From the NCBI GenBank assembly GCA_965221755.1, contig OZ244921.1, positions 2,728,001-2,792,000 of the forward strand: 64,000 nt of DNA, in the 5' to 3' direction. A program made the translations under genes and the position numbers. Shown piece after piece: positions 44,574-53,272 of the stretch. The notes under the pieces were generated by a model. It was not told the origin of the DNA. It worked only from the letters and a program-made list of their open reading frames with translations, and did no database searches. Position 1 is the stretch's first letter. Each line of letters starts with the position of its first letter. The DNA is from Azophilus sp965221755 (GTDB lineage Bacteria > Pseudomonadota > Gammaproteobacteria > Pseudomonadales > Azotimanducaceae).

Positions 44574-44615
44574 TGCGCCTATTCTAGCCGGAATGTCCTT
44601 GCGTGAGGGCGAGCC

Positions 44616-45308
44616 TTGGGCTTTGGCGGAACGAATCTGGTCATCGGCCACCGGGGCGCCGCCGGACTCGCCCCGGAGAACACGCTGGCCGGCTTCTGCC
44701 GGGCCGCCGCGCTCGGGGTGGACGCCGTGGAACTGGACGTCCATGCCTTGGACGGCGCCCTGGTCGTGATCCATGACGACGTCTTGGACCGCACCACTTC
44801 CGGCCGGGGGGCGCTGCAGGCGCAAAGCCTGGCCGCCCTGCGCCGCCTCGACGCCGGCGGCGGTCAGCGCGTGCCGCTGCTTGAGGAGGTCTTTGCGGCC
44901 TTGCCGGTCAACGTGGGCGTCAACGTCGAGCTCAAGGCGCGCGGCACTGCGGCACTGGCCGTGCCCTTGGCAGCGGCTGAACTGGCCTTGGGGCGCGACC
45001 TGCTGATCTCATCCTTCGATCTTGACGAGCTCGGCCGCGCCGCGGCCTTGGGCGGCACCGGCCTCAAGATCGCCCCGCTCTTCCGGCGCTGGCCGCGGAA
45101 AGGCTGGCAGGTGGCCCGGCAGCTTCGGGCCTGGTCGGTGAATCTGTCCTTGAGGACCGCATCGAGGCGGCTGATTGAGGAAGCGGGCGAGCGGGGGCTG
45201 AAGACGCTGATCCACACCGTCAACGATCGGCCGACCGCCGACCGCCTAGCCGCTTGGGGAGCAACCGGCGTCTTCACCGACCGTCCCGATCGTTTGATCG
45301 CCGGCTAG
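44616..45308 (+). CDS. Glycerophosphodiester phosphodiesterase
   Basis: About 230 residues. TTG 44616, after GAGGGCGAG, is the likely start; it is divergent from dnaX with 42 bases between. GDPD-family motifs: IGHRGAAGLAPENTLAGF (HR and EN), VELDVHALDGALVVIHDD (E, D, H), and later NVELKA. It releases glycerol-3-phosphate from glycerophosphodiesters in the cytoplasm (no signal peptide). The stop overlaps the convergent gene at 45305. Confidence 0.92.
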   Translation: MGFGGTNLVIGHRGAAGLAPENTLAGFCRAAALGVDAVELDVHALDGALVVIHDDVLDRTTSGRGALQAQSLAALRRLDAGGGQRVPLLEEVFAALPVNVGVNVELKARGTAALAVPLAAAELALGRDLLISSFDLDELGRAAALGGTGLKIAPLFRRWPRKGWQVARQLRAWSVNLSLRTASRRLIEEAGERGLKTLIHTVNDRPTADRLAAWGATGVFTDRPDRLIAG

Positions 45309-45547
45309 GCGCTGCGTCTGCGCTCCTCGCGGCCGTCGAGGCGGTTGATCTCCTTGGCCAGATCGTACTTGTCGTCCGTGACGATCTCCTCCAGCACCTC
45401 CACCCGCTTGCGCAGTTCCCCCACCTCTTGCCGCAGCGCTGGATCCTGCTTGCCGGTCGCCTTGGCGCGGCTTTTGAAGTACTCGGTGGCCACGCCGGTC
45501 GCGCAGCCGACGATCACGATGATGGTCACCATGGTGAACACGTCCAT
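45305..45547 (-). CDS. Small membrane-anchored coiled-coil protein next to the psp genes
   Basis: 80 residues from ATG 45547. One N-terminal helix (FTMVTIIVIVGCATGVATEYF) and a charged coiled coil (LRKRVEVLEEIVTDDKYDLAKEI). The C-terminal pattern resembles the coiled coils of PspB and PspC tails. It is the last gene of the pspABC transcription unit, so it is probably a further Psp component. Confidence 0.75.
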   Translation of the reverse strand: MDVFTMVTIIVIVGCATGVATEYFKSRAKATGKQDPALRQEVGELRKRVEVLEEIVTDDKYDLAKEINRLDGREERRRSA

Positions 45548-45590
45548 TGACTTTCCTGGTTTCCTTGTTGCTCTTTGGTTTCGTGCCGAA

Positions 45591-46055
45591 TCAGCGGGCC
45601 GGCGACCGGGTTGCGCTTGACGGTTCGATCCGATTGAACTCCCGATGCAGCTCGTACTGCCCCGAGGTGACGTGGTGCTCCATGCGCCGCAGGCGCAGTT
45701 CCGCTTGGGCGAGATGGGCTCGGACGGCGCGCAGGCTGCGCTTAGGCGACAGGCCGGCGCCGAGCGCGGGCGTCTCTCCGCCGTGGCCGGGAGGCGGTTG
45801 CTCCGCCTCGCCGGACGGCGGCTCCTCCATGAGGAAGTAGAGGATCCAGTAGCCCATGAAGGCAACGCTGGTCATGAAGATCAGCCCCGTCAGCGCGATG
45901 CAGCGCACGACCCAAGGCTCGGCGCCGTAGTGCTGGGCAATGCCGCTGCACACGCCCGCAATCTTGGCGTTGCCGCCGCGGCGCAAGCCGCGCAGCCGGG
46001 GCCGCCTGAACGTCCTGTCGGGCTGCACCCGCCCGGCCGCCGCATCGCCGCTCAC
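45591..46055 (-). CDS. pspC: Phage shock protein C
   Basis: About 154 residues from GTG 46055, which overlaps the pspB stop. The PspC domain is seen as RGGNAKIAGVCSGIAQHYG followed by the hydrophobic VRCIALTGLIFMTSVAFMGYWILYFLM. A longer than usual C-terminal tail carries a coiled coil. PspC is an inner-membrane sensor that, with PspB, draws PspA off PspF. Confidence 0.9.
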   Translation of the reverse strand: MSGDAAAGRVQPDRTFRRPRLRGLRRGGNAKIAGVCSGIAQHYGAEPWVVRCIALTGLIFMTSVAFMGYWILYFLMEEPPSGEAEQPPPGHGGETPALGAGLSPKRSLRAVRAHLAQAELRLRRMEHHVTSGQYELHREFNRIEPSSATRSPAR

Positions 46056-46303
46056 CGTGCCGCCTCGTCGGCGCGCCGCCGCCAGCCCGGCGTCTCGGCG
46101 TCGAGAATGGCCTCCAGGGTCTCGACGCGCGCGGTCATTCCCTCAAGTCGCTCGATGAGGCTTTCCAGCTCCTCGCGCTCGTCTTCCGAAAGCGCCGCCT
46201 GGGCCTTCTGCTTGCTGCGGTAGTGCATGATTATCCAGATCGGCGCAACGACCGTCAGGAAGACGACCGCTGGCACGAAGAAGGCGACGGCCATGCCGCT
46301 CAT
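46052..46303 (-). CDS. pspB: Phage shock protein B
   Basis: 83 residues from ATG 46303. N-terminal helix AVAFFVPAVVFLTVVAPIWIIMHYRSK, then a leucine-heptad coiled coil (LESLIERLEGMTARVETLEAIL). Inner-membrane partner of PspC; the genes overlap by four bases. It starts ten bases after pspA. Confidence 0.93.
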   Translation of the reverse strand: MSGMAVAFFVPAVVFLTVVAPIWIIMHYRSKQKAQAALSEDEREELESLIERLEGMTARVETLEAILDAETPGWRRRADEAAR

Positions 46304-46312
46304 GGGAACTCC

Positions 46313-46999
46313 TTAGCCCTCGGCTTTCTTGGGGCTTGCGCGGCGCGCCGCCAGCCCGGCCTTCAGTTCGTCGAGCTGGCTGTCGAGCTGCTCGCCCTTC
46401 TCCAGATCGGCGATTTCATCCGCCAAGGTCCTCTGGCCCATGTCGTAGGCCTCAGCCTGCCCTTCGAGATCGTCCATCTTACGCTCATAAGCCTCGAAGC
46501 GGCGCATGGCCTCATCGACGTTGCGGTCGTTGAGCTGCCGGCGCACGCCCAGCCGGGTCTTGGCCGCCTTGCTGCGCATGATGATGGCGTTTTGGTGGGC
46601 CTTGGCATCCTTGATCTTGGCCTGCAGGGCGCCGAGGTCGGCGTTCAGCTTGTCAAGGGTTTCGCCGAGCAGGCCCAGTTCGGCGGTCAGGGACTCGACG
46701 GCCTCCCGGGCCTTGTTGCGCTCGGCCAGGGCGCGCCGGGCAAGGTCGTCGCGGTCCTTGCCCACCGCGACCTCCGCCTTGCGCTGCCACTCGTCGGCCT
46801 CGCTGGCCAGCCAGTCCCGGCGCCGCATCAGCTCCTTGCGGTCGGCGATGGCCCGGGCGGCGGCGGAGCGCACCTCCACCAAGGTGTCCTCCATTTCCTT
46901 GATGATCAGCCGCACCATCTTCTCCGGGTTCTCGGCCTTGTCGAGCAGTGCGTTGAGGTTGGAGTTGATGATGTCGGTCATCCGCGAAAAGATGGTCAT
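46313..46999 (-). CDS. pspA: Phage shock protein A
   Basis: 228 residues from ATG 46999, with GGAGG ten bases upstream. Coiled-coil membrane-repair protein and PspF inhibitor: IFSRMTDIINSNLNALLDKAENPEKMV at the start (amphipathic helix) and MDDLEGQAEAYDMG near the end are family blocks. First gene of pspABC, divergent from pspF; likely driven by sigma-54 with PspF as activator. Confidence 0.96.
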   Translation of the reverse strand: MTIFSRMTDIINSNLNALLDKAENPEKMVRLIIKEMEDTLVEVRSAAARAIADRKELMRRRDWLASEADEWQRKAEVAVGKDRDDLARRALAERNKAREAVESLTAELGLLGETLDKLNADLGALQAKIKDAKAHQNAIIMRSKAAKTRLGVRRQLNDRNVDEAMRRFEAYERKMDDLEGQAEAYDMGQRTLADEIADLEKGEQLDSQLDELKAGLAARRASPKKAEG

Positions 47000-47050
47000 G
47001 AGCGATTAGCCTCCGTTTGCATGCCCGGTTGGGCTGTTGCTTCCGTTTAC

Positions 47051-47065
47051 TCAGATTCCATGCCA
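47051..47065 (-). promoter_or_regulatory. Candidate sigma-54 promoter of pspA
   Basis: On the minus strand TGGCATG-N4-CTGA (47065 to 47051), matching the -24 element TGGCACG except for one base, but the -12 element is weak (TTGC expected). It would start transcription about 40 bases before pspA. The A/T-rich stretch upstream (47070-47100) fits activator or IHF sites. Supported mainly by the psp context. Confidence 0.45.
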
Positions 47066-47122
47066 GATTCGCGAAAAGTATTTTTTCCCTTTAGTTTGAA
47101 AGAGTTGCTGAATGGTCGGCTG

Positions 47123-48181
47123 ATGACTGCTCCTTCGTCTCGACAAAATGTTGGTGGATATGACCAACATTTGGTTAAATTGCGCGGCGTGATAACCAAT
47201 CCCAAAACGCCAATCGGCGAATCGCCTGCCTTCCTCGAAGTGCTTGAGGCCACCTCCCGGATCGCTCCGCTGGAGAAGCCCGCGCTGATCGTCGGCGAGC
47301 GCGGCACCGGCAAGGAGTTGATCGCTGACCGGCTGCACCTGCTGTCCGACCGCTCCGCCCAAGCCGTGCTGAAGATGAACTGCGCCGCAATATCCGACGC
47401 CCTGCTTGAGAGCGAACTGTTCGGCCACGAAGCGGGGGCCTTCACTGGCGCTTCGCGGACCCATCACGGACGGTTTGAACGCGCTGACGGCGGCACGCTG
47501 TTTCTCGACGAACTGGCCACCACTTCGCCGCTGGTTCAGGAAAAACTGTTGCGCGTCATCGAGTACGGCGAGTTTGAACGGGTCGGCGGCAGCAAGACCT
47601 TGGCGTGCGACGTGCGCTTGATTGCCGCCACCAACGAAGACCTGCCGCGGTTGGCGGCTGCGGGCAGGTTCCGCAGCGACCTGCTTGACCGGTTGGCCTT
47701 CGATGTCATCACCCTGCCGCCCCTGCGCGAACGGCGCGACGACATCCTGCTGCTGGCCGAACGCTTCGCCATCGACATGTGCCGGGAATTGGGTCGTGAG
47801 GTGTTTCCCGGCTTCTCCGGCGATGCCGTCCGCCGCCTGCTCGCGCACCGCTGGCCGGGCAACATTCGCGAACTGAAGAACGTGGTCGAGCGCTGCGTCT
47901 ATCGAACGGGAGCGGGCCAGCCGGTTGCCGAGATCGTCCTGGATCCATTCGAGTCGCCGTACCGGCCCGGCGGCGCCTCCAAAACGCCGGGCGCCGGGCG
48001 CCAGCCCACCTTCCCCCTCGACCTCAAGAGCGCCGTGCGGGACTTTGAGGTCGCCACCATCCGGCGCGCCCTTGACGCCTCCCGACACAACCAGCGCAAA
48101 GCGGCCGAGCAGCTCTCGCTCACCTACCACCAGTTGCGCGGCTACCTGAAGAAGTACGACATCCTTAAGGATGGCGGCTAG
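47123..48181 (+). CDS. pspF: Psp operon sigma-54 activator PspF
   Basis: About 352 residues from ATG 47123; the longer frame to 46223 is a shadow of pspA. No receiver domain, as in PspF. AAA+ blocks: GERGTGKELIADRLH (Walker A), ESELFGHEAGAFTGAS (GAFTGA loop, contacts sigma-54), GGTLFLDEL (Walker B), and a C-terminal helix-turn-helix (NQRKAAEQLSLTYHQLRGYL). It activates the divergent pspA promoter and is held in check by PspA. The stop overlaps the convergent cfa stop. Confidence 0.94.
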   Translation: MTAPSSRQNVGGYDQHLVKLRGVITNPKTPIGESPAFLEVLEATSRIAPLEKPALIVGERGTGKELIADRLHLLSDRSAQAVLKMNCAAISDALLESELFGHEAGAFTGASRTHHGRFERADGGTLFLDELATTSPLVQEKLLRVIEYGEFERVGGSKTLACDVRLIAATNEDLPRLAAAGRFRSDLLDRLAFDVITLPPLRERRDDILLLAERFAIDMCRELGREVFPGFSGDAVRRLLAHRWPGNIRELKNVVERCVYRTGAGQPVAEIVLDPFESPYRPGGASKTPGAGRQPTFPLDLKSAVRDFEVATIRRALDASRHNQRKAAEQLSLTYHQLRGYLKKYDILKDGG

Positions 48182-49356
48182 CGCCGGTTCGAGGGGTGAA
48201 GATAGTCCCTGGTAATCGGCGCCGCCTGGTTTTCCTTGGCCAACTGCCATTGCAGCACGACCAGATCGCCGACCTCGAAGGCCGTTTGGGAAACCGCCAG
48301 GTAAAACTCCCACATGCGGCAGAACCGTTCGCCCTTGCTGTCAACGAATTGCTGGCGGCGTTGCTGAAAGCGCCGGCTCCAAGCCTTGAGGGTGAGCGCG
48401 TAGTGAATGCGCAGCACCTCGATGTCGGCGCTCATCAGCCCGGCCCGCTCCACGAAGGGCGCGATGTCCGATAGGGAGGGGATGTAGCCGCCGGGAAAGA
48501 CGTGGCGTCGAATCCACGGATTGAGCGACTCCGGCCGCGCCTTGCTGGCGATGGTGTGCAGCAGGGCCACGCCGTCGGTGGCCAGGCTGGCGGCAACTTT
48601 GTTGAAGAATGCGGCGTAGCGGGGCTTGCCGACGTGCTCGAACATGCCCACGGAGACGATGCGGTCATAGGCGCCCGCATGCTCCCGGTAGTCCTCCAGG
48701 CGAAACTCCACGCTGCTTTCAAGCCAGCGCCGCCGGGCGGTTTCCCGGGCCACCCGCAATTGTTCTGCGGATAGGGTGAGGCCGGTCACGGCCACGCCGT
48801 GGCGCTCCGCCAAGTGCATGGCCAGGCTCCCCCAGCCGCAGCCGATGTCGAGCACCTTCTGCCCGGGTTCGAGGTTCAGCTTGGCGGCGATGTGGCGGCA
48901 CTTGGCCGCTTGGGCTTCCTCCAGGCTCGCCAGGGGGTCGGTGAAGTAGGCGCAGGAGTAGTGCATGTCGGCGTCGAGGCAGGCGCGGAACAGGGGTTCG
49001 TCGAGGTCGTAGTGGTGGCTGACGTTGCGGCGGCTGGCCGCCAGGCCGTTCCAGGAACGCAGCGCCGCCCGCAGCGGCTTCAGCCAGCCGCGCCCCGGAA
49101 TCCGCGGCTCCAGATTGATGCGCAGGATGGTCAGCAGGTCGTGCAGGGTGCCTTCCCCCACGTCCCATTCGCCGTCCATGTAGGTCTCGCCCAAGTTGAG
49201 CGGCGGATTGCGCAGGATGCGCGGGAAGGTCGAAGGCCGGTTCAGGTGCCAGGACGCCCTCGGCTCGCCCTCGCCGAAGGTCCGCTCCCGTCCGTTAGGG
49301 CCGATCACCGTCAACCGGCCCTGGTGAATGAACTTTTCCAGTAAGCGCAGATTCAC
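48178..49356 (-). CDS. cfa: Cyclopropane-fatty-acyl-phospholipid synthase
   Basis: 392 residues from GTG 49356. It adds a methylene bridge to membrane unsaturated acyl chains using S-adenosylmethionine. SAM-binding VLDIGCGWGSLAMHLAE, NVSHHYDLDEPLFRACLD, MHYSCAYF, FEHVGKPRY and the late WEFYLAVSQTAFEVG block are typical. It may be part of the envelope-stress response next to psp, though in its own transcript. Confidence 0.95.
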   Translation of the reverse strand: MNLRLLEKFIHQGRLTVIGPNGRERTFGEGEPRASWHLNRPSTFPRILRNPPLNLGETYMDGEWDVGEGTLHDLLTILRINLEPRIPGRGWLKPLRAALRSWNGLAASRRNVSHHYDLDEPLFRACLDADMHYSCAYFTDPLASLEEAQAAKCRHIAAKLNLEPGQKVLDIGCGWGSLAMHLAERHGVAVTGLTLSAEQLRVARETARRRWLESSVEFRLEDYREHAGAYDRIVSVGMFEHVGKPRYAAFFNKVAASLATDGVALLHTIASKARPESLNPWIRRHVFPGGYIPSLSDIAPFVERAGLMSADIEVLRIHYALTLKAWSRRFQQRRQQFVDSKGERFCRMWEFYLAVSQTAFEVGDLVVLQWQLAKENQAAPITRDYLHPSNRR

Positions 49357-49420
49357 TGCCCAGAGTTCTTCGGCTTGATGGGCGGGAATTTAGCAGATGT
49401 TTGCCGAGTCGTAGAAGCAC

Positions 49421-49605
49421 CTGCGCGACCTGACGGTCGCGGATGGAGTTTCGCTGACGCGAAACTCCGCGTTCGTCGCGTAGGTCGGATTCCGACATGT
49501 TTCTGAGCCCGCACACACCTGCGCGCCCGCTAAGCGGGCGCGTTGGGGTTTCGCTGCGCGAAACTCCGTGCCTGTTGCGTGGGTCAGGTTCGATATATTT
49601 ATGAA
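49421..49605 (+). repeat. Two tandem copies of dispersed palindromic repeat, family A copies 7 and 8
   Basis: 49421-49516 has the GCGACCTGACGGTCGC form of the first hairpin; 49519-49605 has the GCGCCCGCTAAGCGGGCGC form. Both have the GTTTCGC/GCGAAAC second hairpin and the tail. They fill the gap between cfa and the Uma2-like gene and show the two stem versions side by side. Confidence 0.88.
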
Positions 49606-49644
49606 TTCAAGCAGTTGCGGGCGGGGATTGGGGTCGGCAGCGCC

Positions 49645-50346
49645 TCACGCACCGCGCAGGCGCCGCTCCAATTCCGCCAGCCGCACCTCCGCCAAGCGCC
49701 GGGCCTCGCGCTCCTCCGCGTGGGTCAGCAGGTACTCGCCGCGCATGGGGTCGTGCAGTCGCAGCCGCCCGTCCTCCAGCCGAAGGGTCGCCCCCAGCAG
49801 GCTGTCGTGACAGAGCGCGCCGCCACGCTCCTCAAGATCGACCTGCCGGTACTTCCCGTCCGCGCCGAGAACGTAGCCCCTCAGCCGCGGGTTCAGGCAC
49901 TCCCCCAACGGGTCGAACTGCCAGTACTCCCGAACCTCCAGGCGCGCATAGAGCGCCTTCTTGCCCACCTCGTCCTCCCGGCAGGTCGAGCGGGAGGTCA
50001 CCTCCAGAACGAAGTCCGCCGCCTTGCGCTCCTCCCAGACCAGCCACACCCGCCGCTCCGGCAGCTTCGGCACCCCGAAGGCCACGAACACGTCCGGCGA
50101 CACGCTGCGCCGATTGTCGCCCTCCTCGTGGTACATCAGCATGTTGCTGCCCACGTAGGCGTCTGGCCGATCCTTGAAAAAGCCGTGCAGGGGGCTAGCG
50201 AAGTCCACCATGGCGTGCCAGTGGACGGGGGTCTCGGCCATGGGCCTACCGTCCGACTCCGGGTAGTGGACGGCGGCTTCCGCCCGCAGCGCTTTGGGCG
50301 CTGGCCTTGTCGGGGCGGGGCTGCTGGACCGTTGGGCTGGGCGCAT
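49645..50346 (-). CDS. Uma2 (DUF820) family protein
   Basis: About 233 residues from ATG 50346, seven bases after AAGGAG. PD-(D/E)XK-fold block SVSPDVFVAFG, then ADFVLEVTSRSTCREDEVGKK, then REYWQFDPLGE are Uma2 hallmarks. The C-terminus adds a charged helix (EREARRLAEVRLAELERRL). A nuclease role has been suggested for this family but is unproven. 50347-50612 holds no gene that I can support. Confidence 0.85.
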   Translation of the reverse strand: MRPAQRSSSPAPTRPAPKALRAEAAVHYPESDGRPMAETPVHWHAMVDFASPLHGFFKDRPDAYVGSNMLMYHEEGDNRRSVSPDVFVAFGVPKLPERRVWLVWEERKAADFVLEVTSRSTCREDEVGKKALYARLEVREYWQFDPLGECLNPRLRGYVLGADGKYRQVDLEERGGALCHDSLLGATLRLEDGRLRLHDPMRGEYLLTHAEEREARRLAEVRLAELERRLRGA

Positions 50347-50612
50347 GGCGGGCTCCTTGGAAATGCTGCGGATCCGTGCCCGGCACCCTAGCACAGGCCC
50401 GCCGCAACGGTAAGGGGCGGCGGCGGGCCAGCCGGTGGGTTGTCGGGGCCAATTTCGGGACCGCTTGCGTTGGACTGGCTCACGATGCCACGACAGCCGC
50501 TCGAAATATGCAGGCCAAATCCGCAGGACTTGTGGGACATTGGCCCTTTGTGGCCGCCATTCGACGCGGATGCCGAAGTTGCCGCTCCGCTCCCATCGAG
50601 GCAGGGGCCTGG

Positions 50613-51435
50613 TCAGAGGTTCCCTTGCTCCCGCCCTCGGGCTTGCACGGCGGCGCGGCGCTGGGCGACTTTTTCCGGGCGCGCTTCCGCCCTGGCGTGG
50701 GCGCGGCTGGCGGCGTCCTCGATCGCCAGCCCCTCGGCGAGCGTGGCCTGCCAGCCGGAGTCCATGATGCGCTTGATCTCATCTCGGGTTGGGCGGTGGG
50801 TGCTGGCGATGTCCTTGGCCAGTCTTATGCAAACGGGCAGCAGTTCCGCCGCTGGAACCACCCGGTTCACCAGACCCCAAGCGCAGGCGGTCTCGGCGTC
50901 GAGATAGTTGCCGGTCAGCGAAAGCTCCTTAGCCCGGTTGATGCCGATCAGCCGCGGTAGCCGTTGCGACAGGCCCCAGCCGGGCACCACGCCCACCCGG
51001 GCATGGGTATCCGCGAATCGGGCTTCGGGCGCGGCGATGATGAAGTCGCACATCAGCGCCAGCTCGAAGCCGCCGGTGATGGCGTAGCCGTTGACTGCGG
51101 CGATGATCGGCTGCGGCGTCGCTGCCAATGCGTCGCTGAGGTCGGCGCCGCCCAAGTGCGGATTGGCTTCTTCCCTGCGGGGGGGATTCCCCGTGCGCAC
51201 CCCGGTTGGCGGGACCTTCGCCGCCGAGTTCCTTGAGGTCCAGGCCGACCGTGAAGGCGCGGCCAGCGCCGGTCAGGATGATGACCTCGGTGCTGCGGTC
51301 CCCGGACAGTTCGGCAAACGTCCCGCTGAGGCGCCTGCGCAGGGCGCTCGACAAGGCGTTCAGGGCTTCGGGCCGGTTGAGCTTCACCACGGCAATGGCG
51401 CCGTGGCGTTCGATCAAAACCAGGGAATCGGTCAT
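50613..51435 (-). pseudogene. Enoyl-CoA hydratase/isomerase, frameshifted at a C7 run
   Basis: Two frames together give one crotonase-family protein. From ATG 51435: LNRPEALNALSSALRRRL and VIILTGAGRAFTVGLDLKEL. From about 51190 in the next frame: PQPIIAAVNGYAITGGFELAL (oxyanion-hole Gly), RVGVVPGWGLSQRLPRLIG. The frames join if the run of seven C (minus strand, 51185-51179) had six. The break may be a true mutation, an unstable homopolymer or an assembly error. Intact, it would hydrate enoyl-CoA esters. Confidence 0.8.
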
Positions 51436-51465
51436 TGGCAGGTTCCCGTGGACGGCTTTCCGCAG

Positions 51466-52356
51466 CTATCGCATGCTCGGCGCGGCATCGACGTGGTCGA
51501 TGATGGCGGCGGCGATGGCGGCCAGCAGCGGCTCCGGCAGGTCGTGGCCCATCTTGTCGAAGACCTTGAGCTGGCCGTTCGGCAACGCCTTGGCCGTATC
51601 CTCACCGGCGGCCAGCGGCACCAGCGGGTCGGCGCCGCCGTGGATGACGAGGCCGGGCGCCGCCACCTTGGCCAATGCCTGGCGGCGGTCCGGCTGGTGG
51701 AAGATGGCCAGCAATTGGCGGGCGAAGCCCGGCGCCGAAAAGCCCCGGTCCACGGCTTGTTCGGAAAACCGCGCCAAGCCCTCGGTGAGTGAGTTGAAGT
51801 GCGGCCCCGCCACTGTGTCCCACCCCCTTTGGTACTGGGCGATGGCCGCATCCCGGTCCTCGGGCCGGTCGATTATGAAGGCGGCCAGCGCCTCCGGCTC
51901 GCCCGGCGGCAGATCGGGATTGCCGGTGTTGGACATGATCGAAGTCAGGCTGAAGGTCCGCTCGGGATGCTCGATGGCCAACGTCTGGGCGATCATGCCG
52001 CCCATCGACAGGCCGATGACGTGGGCGCCGGCTTGGCCGAGGTGGTCGAGCAGGGCCACGGCGTCGTCGGCCATGTCGCTCAAGGTGTAGGGGGGCGGAT
52101 GGCGGGAGAGGTCGTCCATGGCGGCCAGGATGTCGGCGACCTTCGGCGCCGGCGCGGACACCCCGGAGGACAGCCCCATGTCTCGATTGTCCATCGCGAT
52201 GACGCGGTAGCCCGCCCCCGTGAGGCGGTCGATGAGCCTCTGCGGCCAGTGAATGATTTGGCACGACAGGCCGTGCAGCAGCAGCAGCGGAGGGTCGGCC
52301 CGCGCACCCCACTGCTCGTAGTGGATGTCCAAGTCGGCGTAGCGGAATCTGGGCAT
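51466..52356 (-). CDS. Alpha/beta hydrolase
   Basis: About 296 residues. ATG 52356 starts MPRFRYADLDIHYEQWG. LLLLHGLSCQIIHWP (oxyanion), DNRDMGLSSG, nucleophile elbow GLSMGGMIAQ, acid in IHGGADPLVP, and His in KMGHDLP give a full triad. Unknown ester substrate. Located 31 bases before the hydratase start on the same strand. Confidence 0.85.
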   Translation of the reverse strand: MPRFRYADLDIHYEQWGARADPPLLLLHGLSCQIIHWPQRLIDRLTGAGYRVIAMDNRDMGLSSGVSAPAPKVADILAAMDDLSRHPPPYTLSDMADDAVALLDHLGQAGAHVIGLSMGGMIAQTLAIEHPERTFSLTSIMSNTGNPDLPPGEPEALAAFIIDRPEDRDAAIAQYQRGWDTVAGPHFNSLTEGLARFSEQAVDRGFSAPGFARQLLAIFHQPDRRQALAKVAAPGLVIHGGADPLVPLAAGEDTAKALPNGQLKVFDKMGHDLPEPLLAAIAAAIIDHVDAAPSMR

Positions 52357-52467
52357 GTCGAATATGCGGCGGCCAGTCGGCAAGCGGTGAATGTTAGCAG
52401 CTTCCCTCAAAGCCGCTCCACAAGCGCTGGCTGCGCATTTGCCGAGGTTTGTGCCGTCGAACCAACG

Positions 52468-53271
52468 TCATGGACCAAGGGCCTCCTCGTCAACGTCATC
52501 CAGCAAGGCGGCGGTCTCGGCGTCCACGGCTTCATGGCGCCGGTGAATCTTGAATGACTCCTCACCCAAGTCCACTGTGATTTCGTTGTGGTCCATGCGA
52601 ACAGTCAGGGGTGCAAGCGACTGCCTTGCGTCGCCCATGACGGCCGCGATTGGTCTGTGAACATAGAGGTCAAGAAATTTCCCCATCGTCCGGCCAGCCA
52701 TGCTGTTTAGATGATCCCATGCCTCGACCCCAACGTACGACTCGCCTGCTTGGGACTCGAACGCTTGGATCAATTCCCGGAGTTTAGGGTTTGGCGTCGA
52801 GTCGAGCACAACCAAAACTGGGGTAATGTCAAACAGCCACTTCCGCCAAAACAAATACGCCCCCAAGGCGGACGGGTTCATTCTTCCGTACTCCAGAAGA
52901 ACCCTTGGACCGACATGCTCTGGACCGGGAATGGCTTGAGTTTGCAGGATTTGTTCACATTTCAGACGCGACTTGTGGAGTTTGGCCAAGCTGGCGAAGT
53001 AGGAATCCGCATCGGGGGCCAAATCGACAAGACGCTCCAGAAGCGGCAAAAACGAAACGCCTGAGACCTCCAGCGAACCAAGCGCAAGGTCGCTGAAAAA
53101 AGGTGGCAAATCCTCGGGAATCTCAGGGAAACTGGCCTTCAGTCCAAGGTCCGCTGCGACGGTTCCGACGATGTACGAACAGGCGCCCTCCGATAGAGCC
53201 ACCCCTTGGCCACCGGCACCGATTGAGCGAGCCTTCTGGACCATTGCCCGCTGGGCTTGATTGAGCGGCAC
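52468..53271 (-). CDS. Unknown protein coupled to a cytosine methylase; possible restriction endonuclease
   Basis: About 267 residues; start 53271 lies directly after the methylase stop region (53273), so the two are translationally coupled. I recognise no family. Visible: LLEYGRMNPSALGAYLFWRK, then VLVVLDSTPNPKL, VGVEAWDHLNSMAGRTMG and a negatively charged C-terminus. The base composition is a little lower in GC than its neighbours. Position after a C5-methylase is where a type II endonuclease would be expected, but I cannot point to a catalytic motif. Confidence 0.6.
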   Translation of the reverse strand: MPLNQAQRAMVQKARSIGAGGQGVALSEGACSYIVGTVAADLGLKASFPEIPEDLPPFFSDLALGSLEVSGVSFLPLLERLVDLAPDADSYFASLAKLHKSRLKCEQILQTQAIPGPEHVGPRVLLEYGRMNPSALGAYLFWRKWLFDITPVLVVLDSTPNPKLRELIQAFESQAGESYVGVEAWDHLNSMAGRTMGKFLDLYVHRPIAAVMGDARQSLAPLTVRMDHNEITVDLGEESFKIHRRHEAVDAETAALLDDVDEEALGP

Positions 53272-53272
53272 G

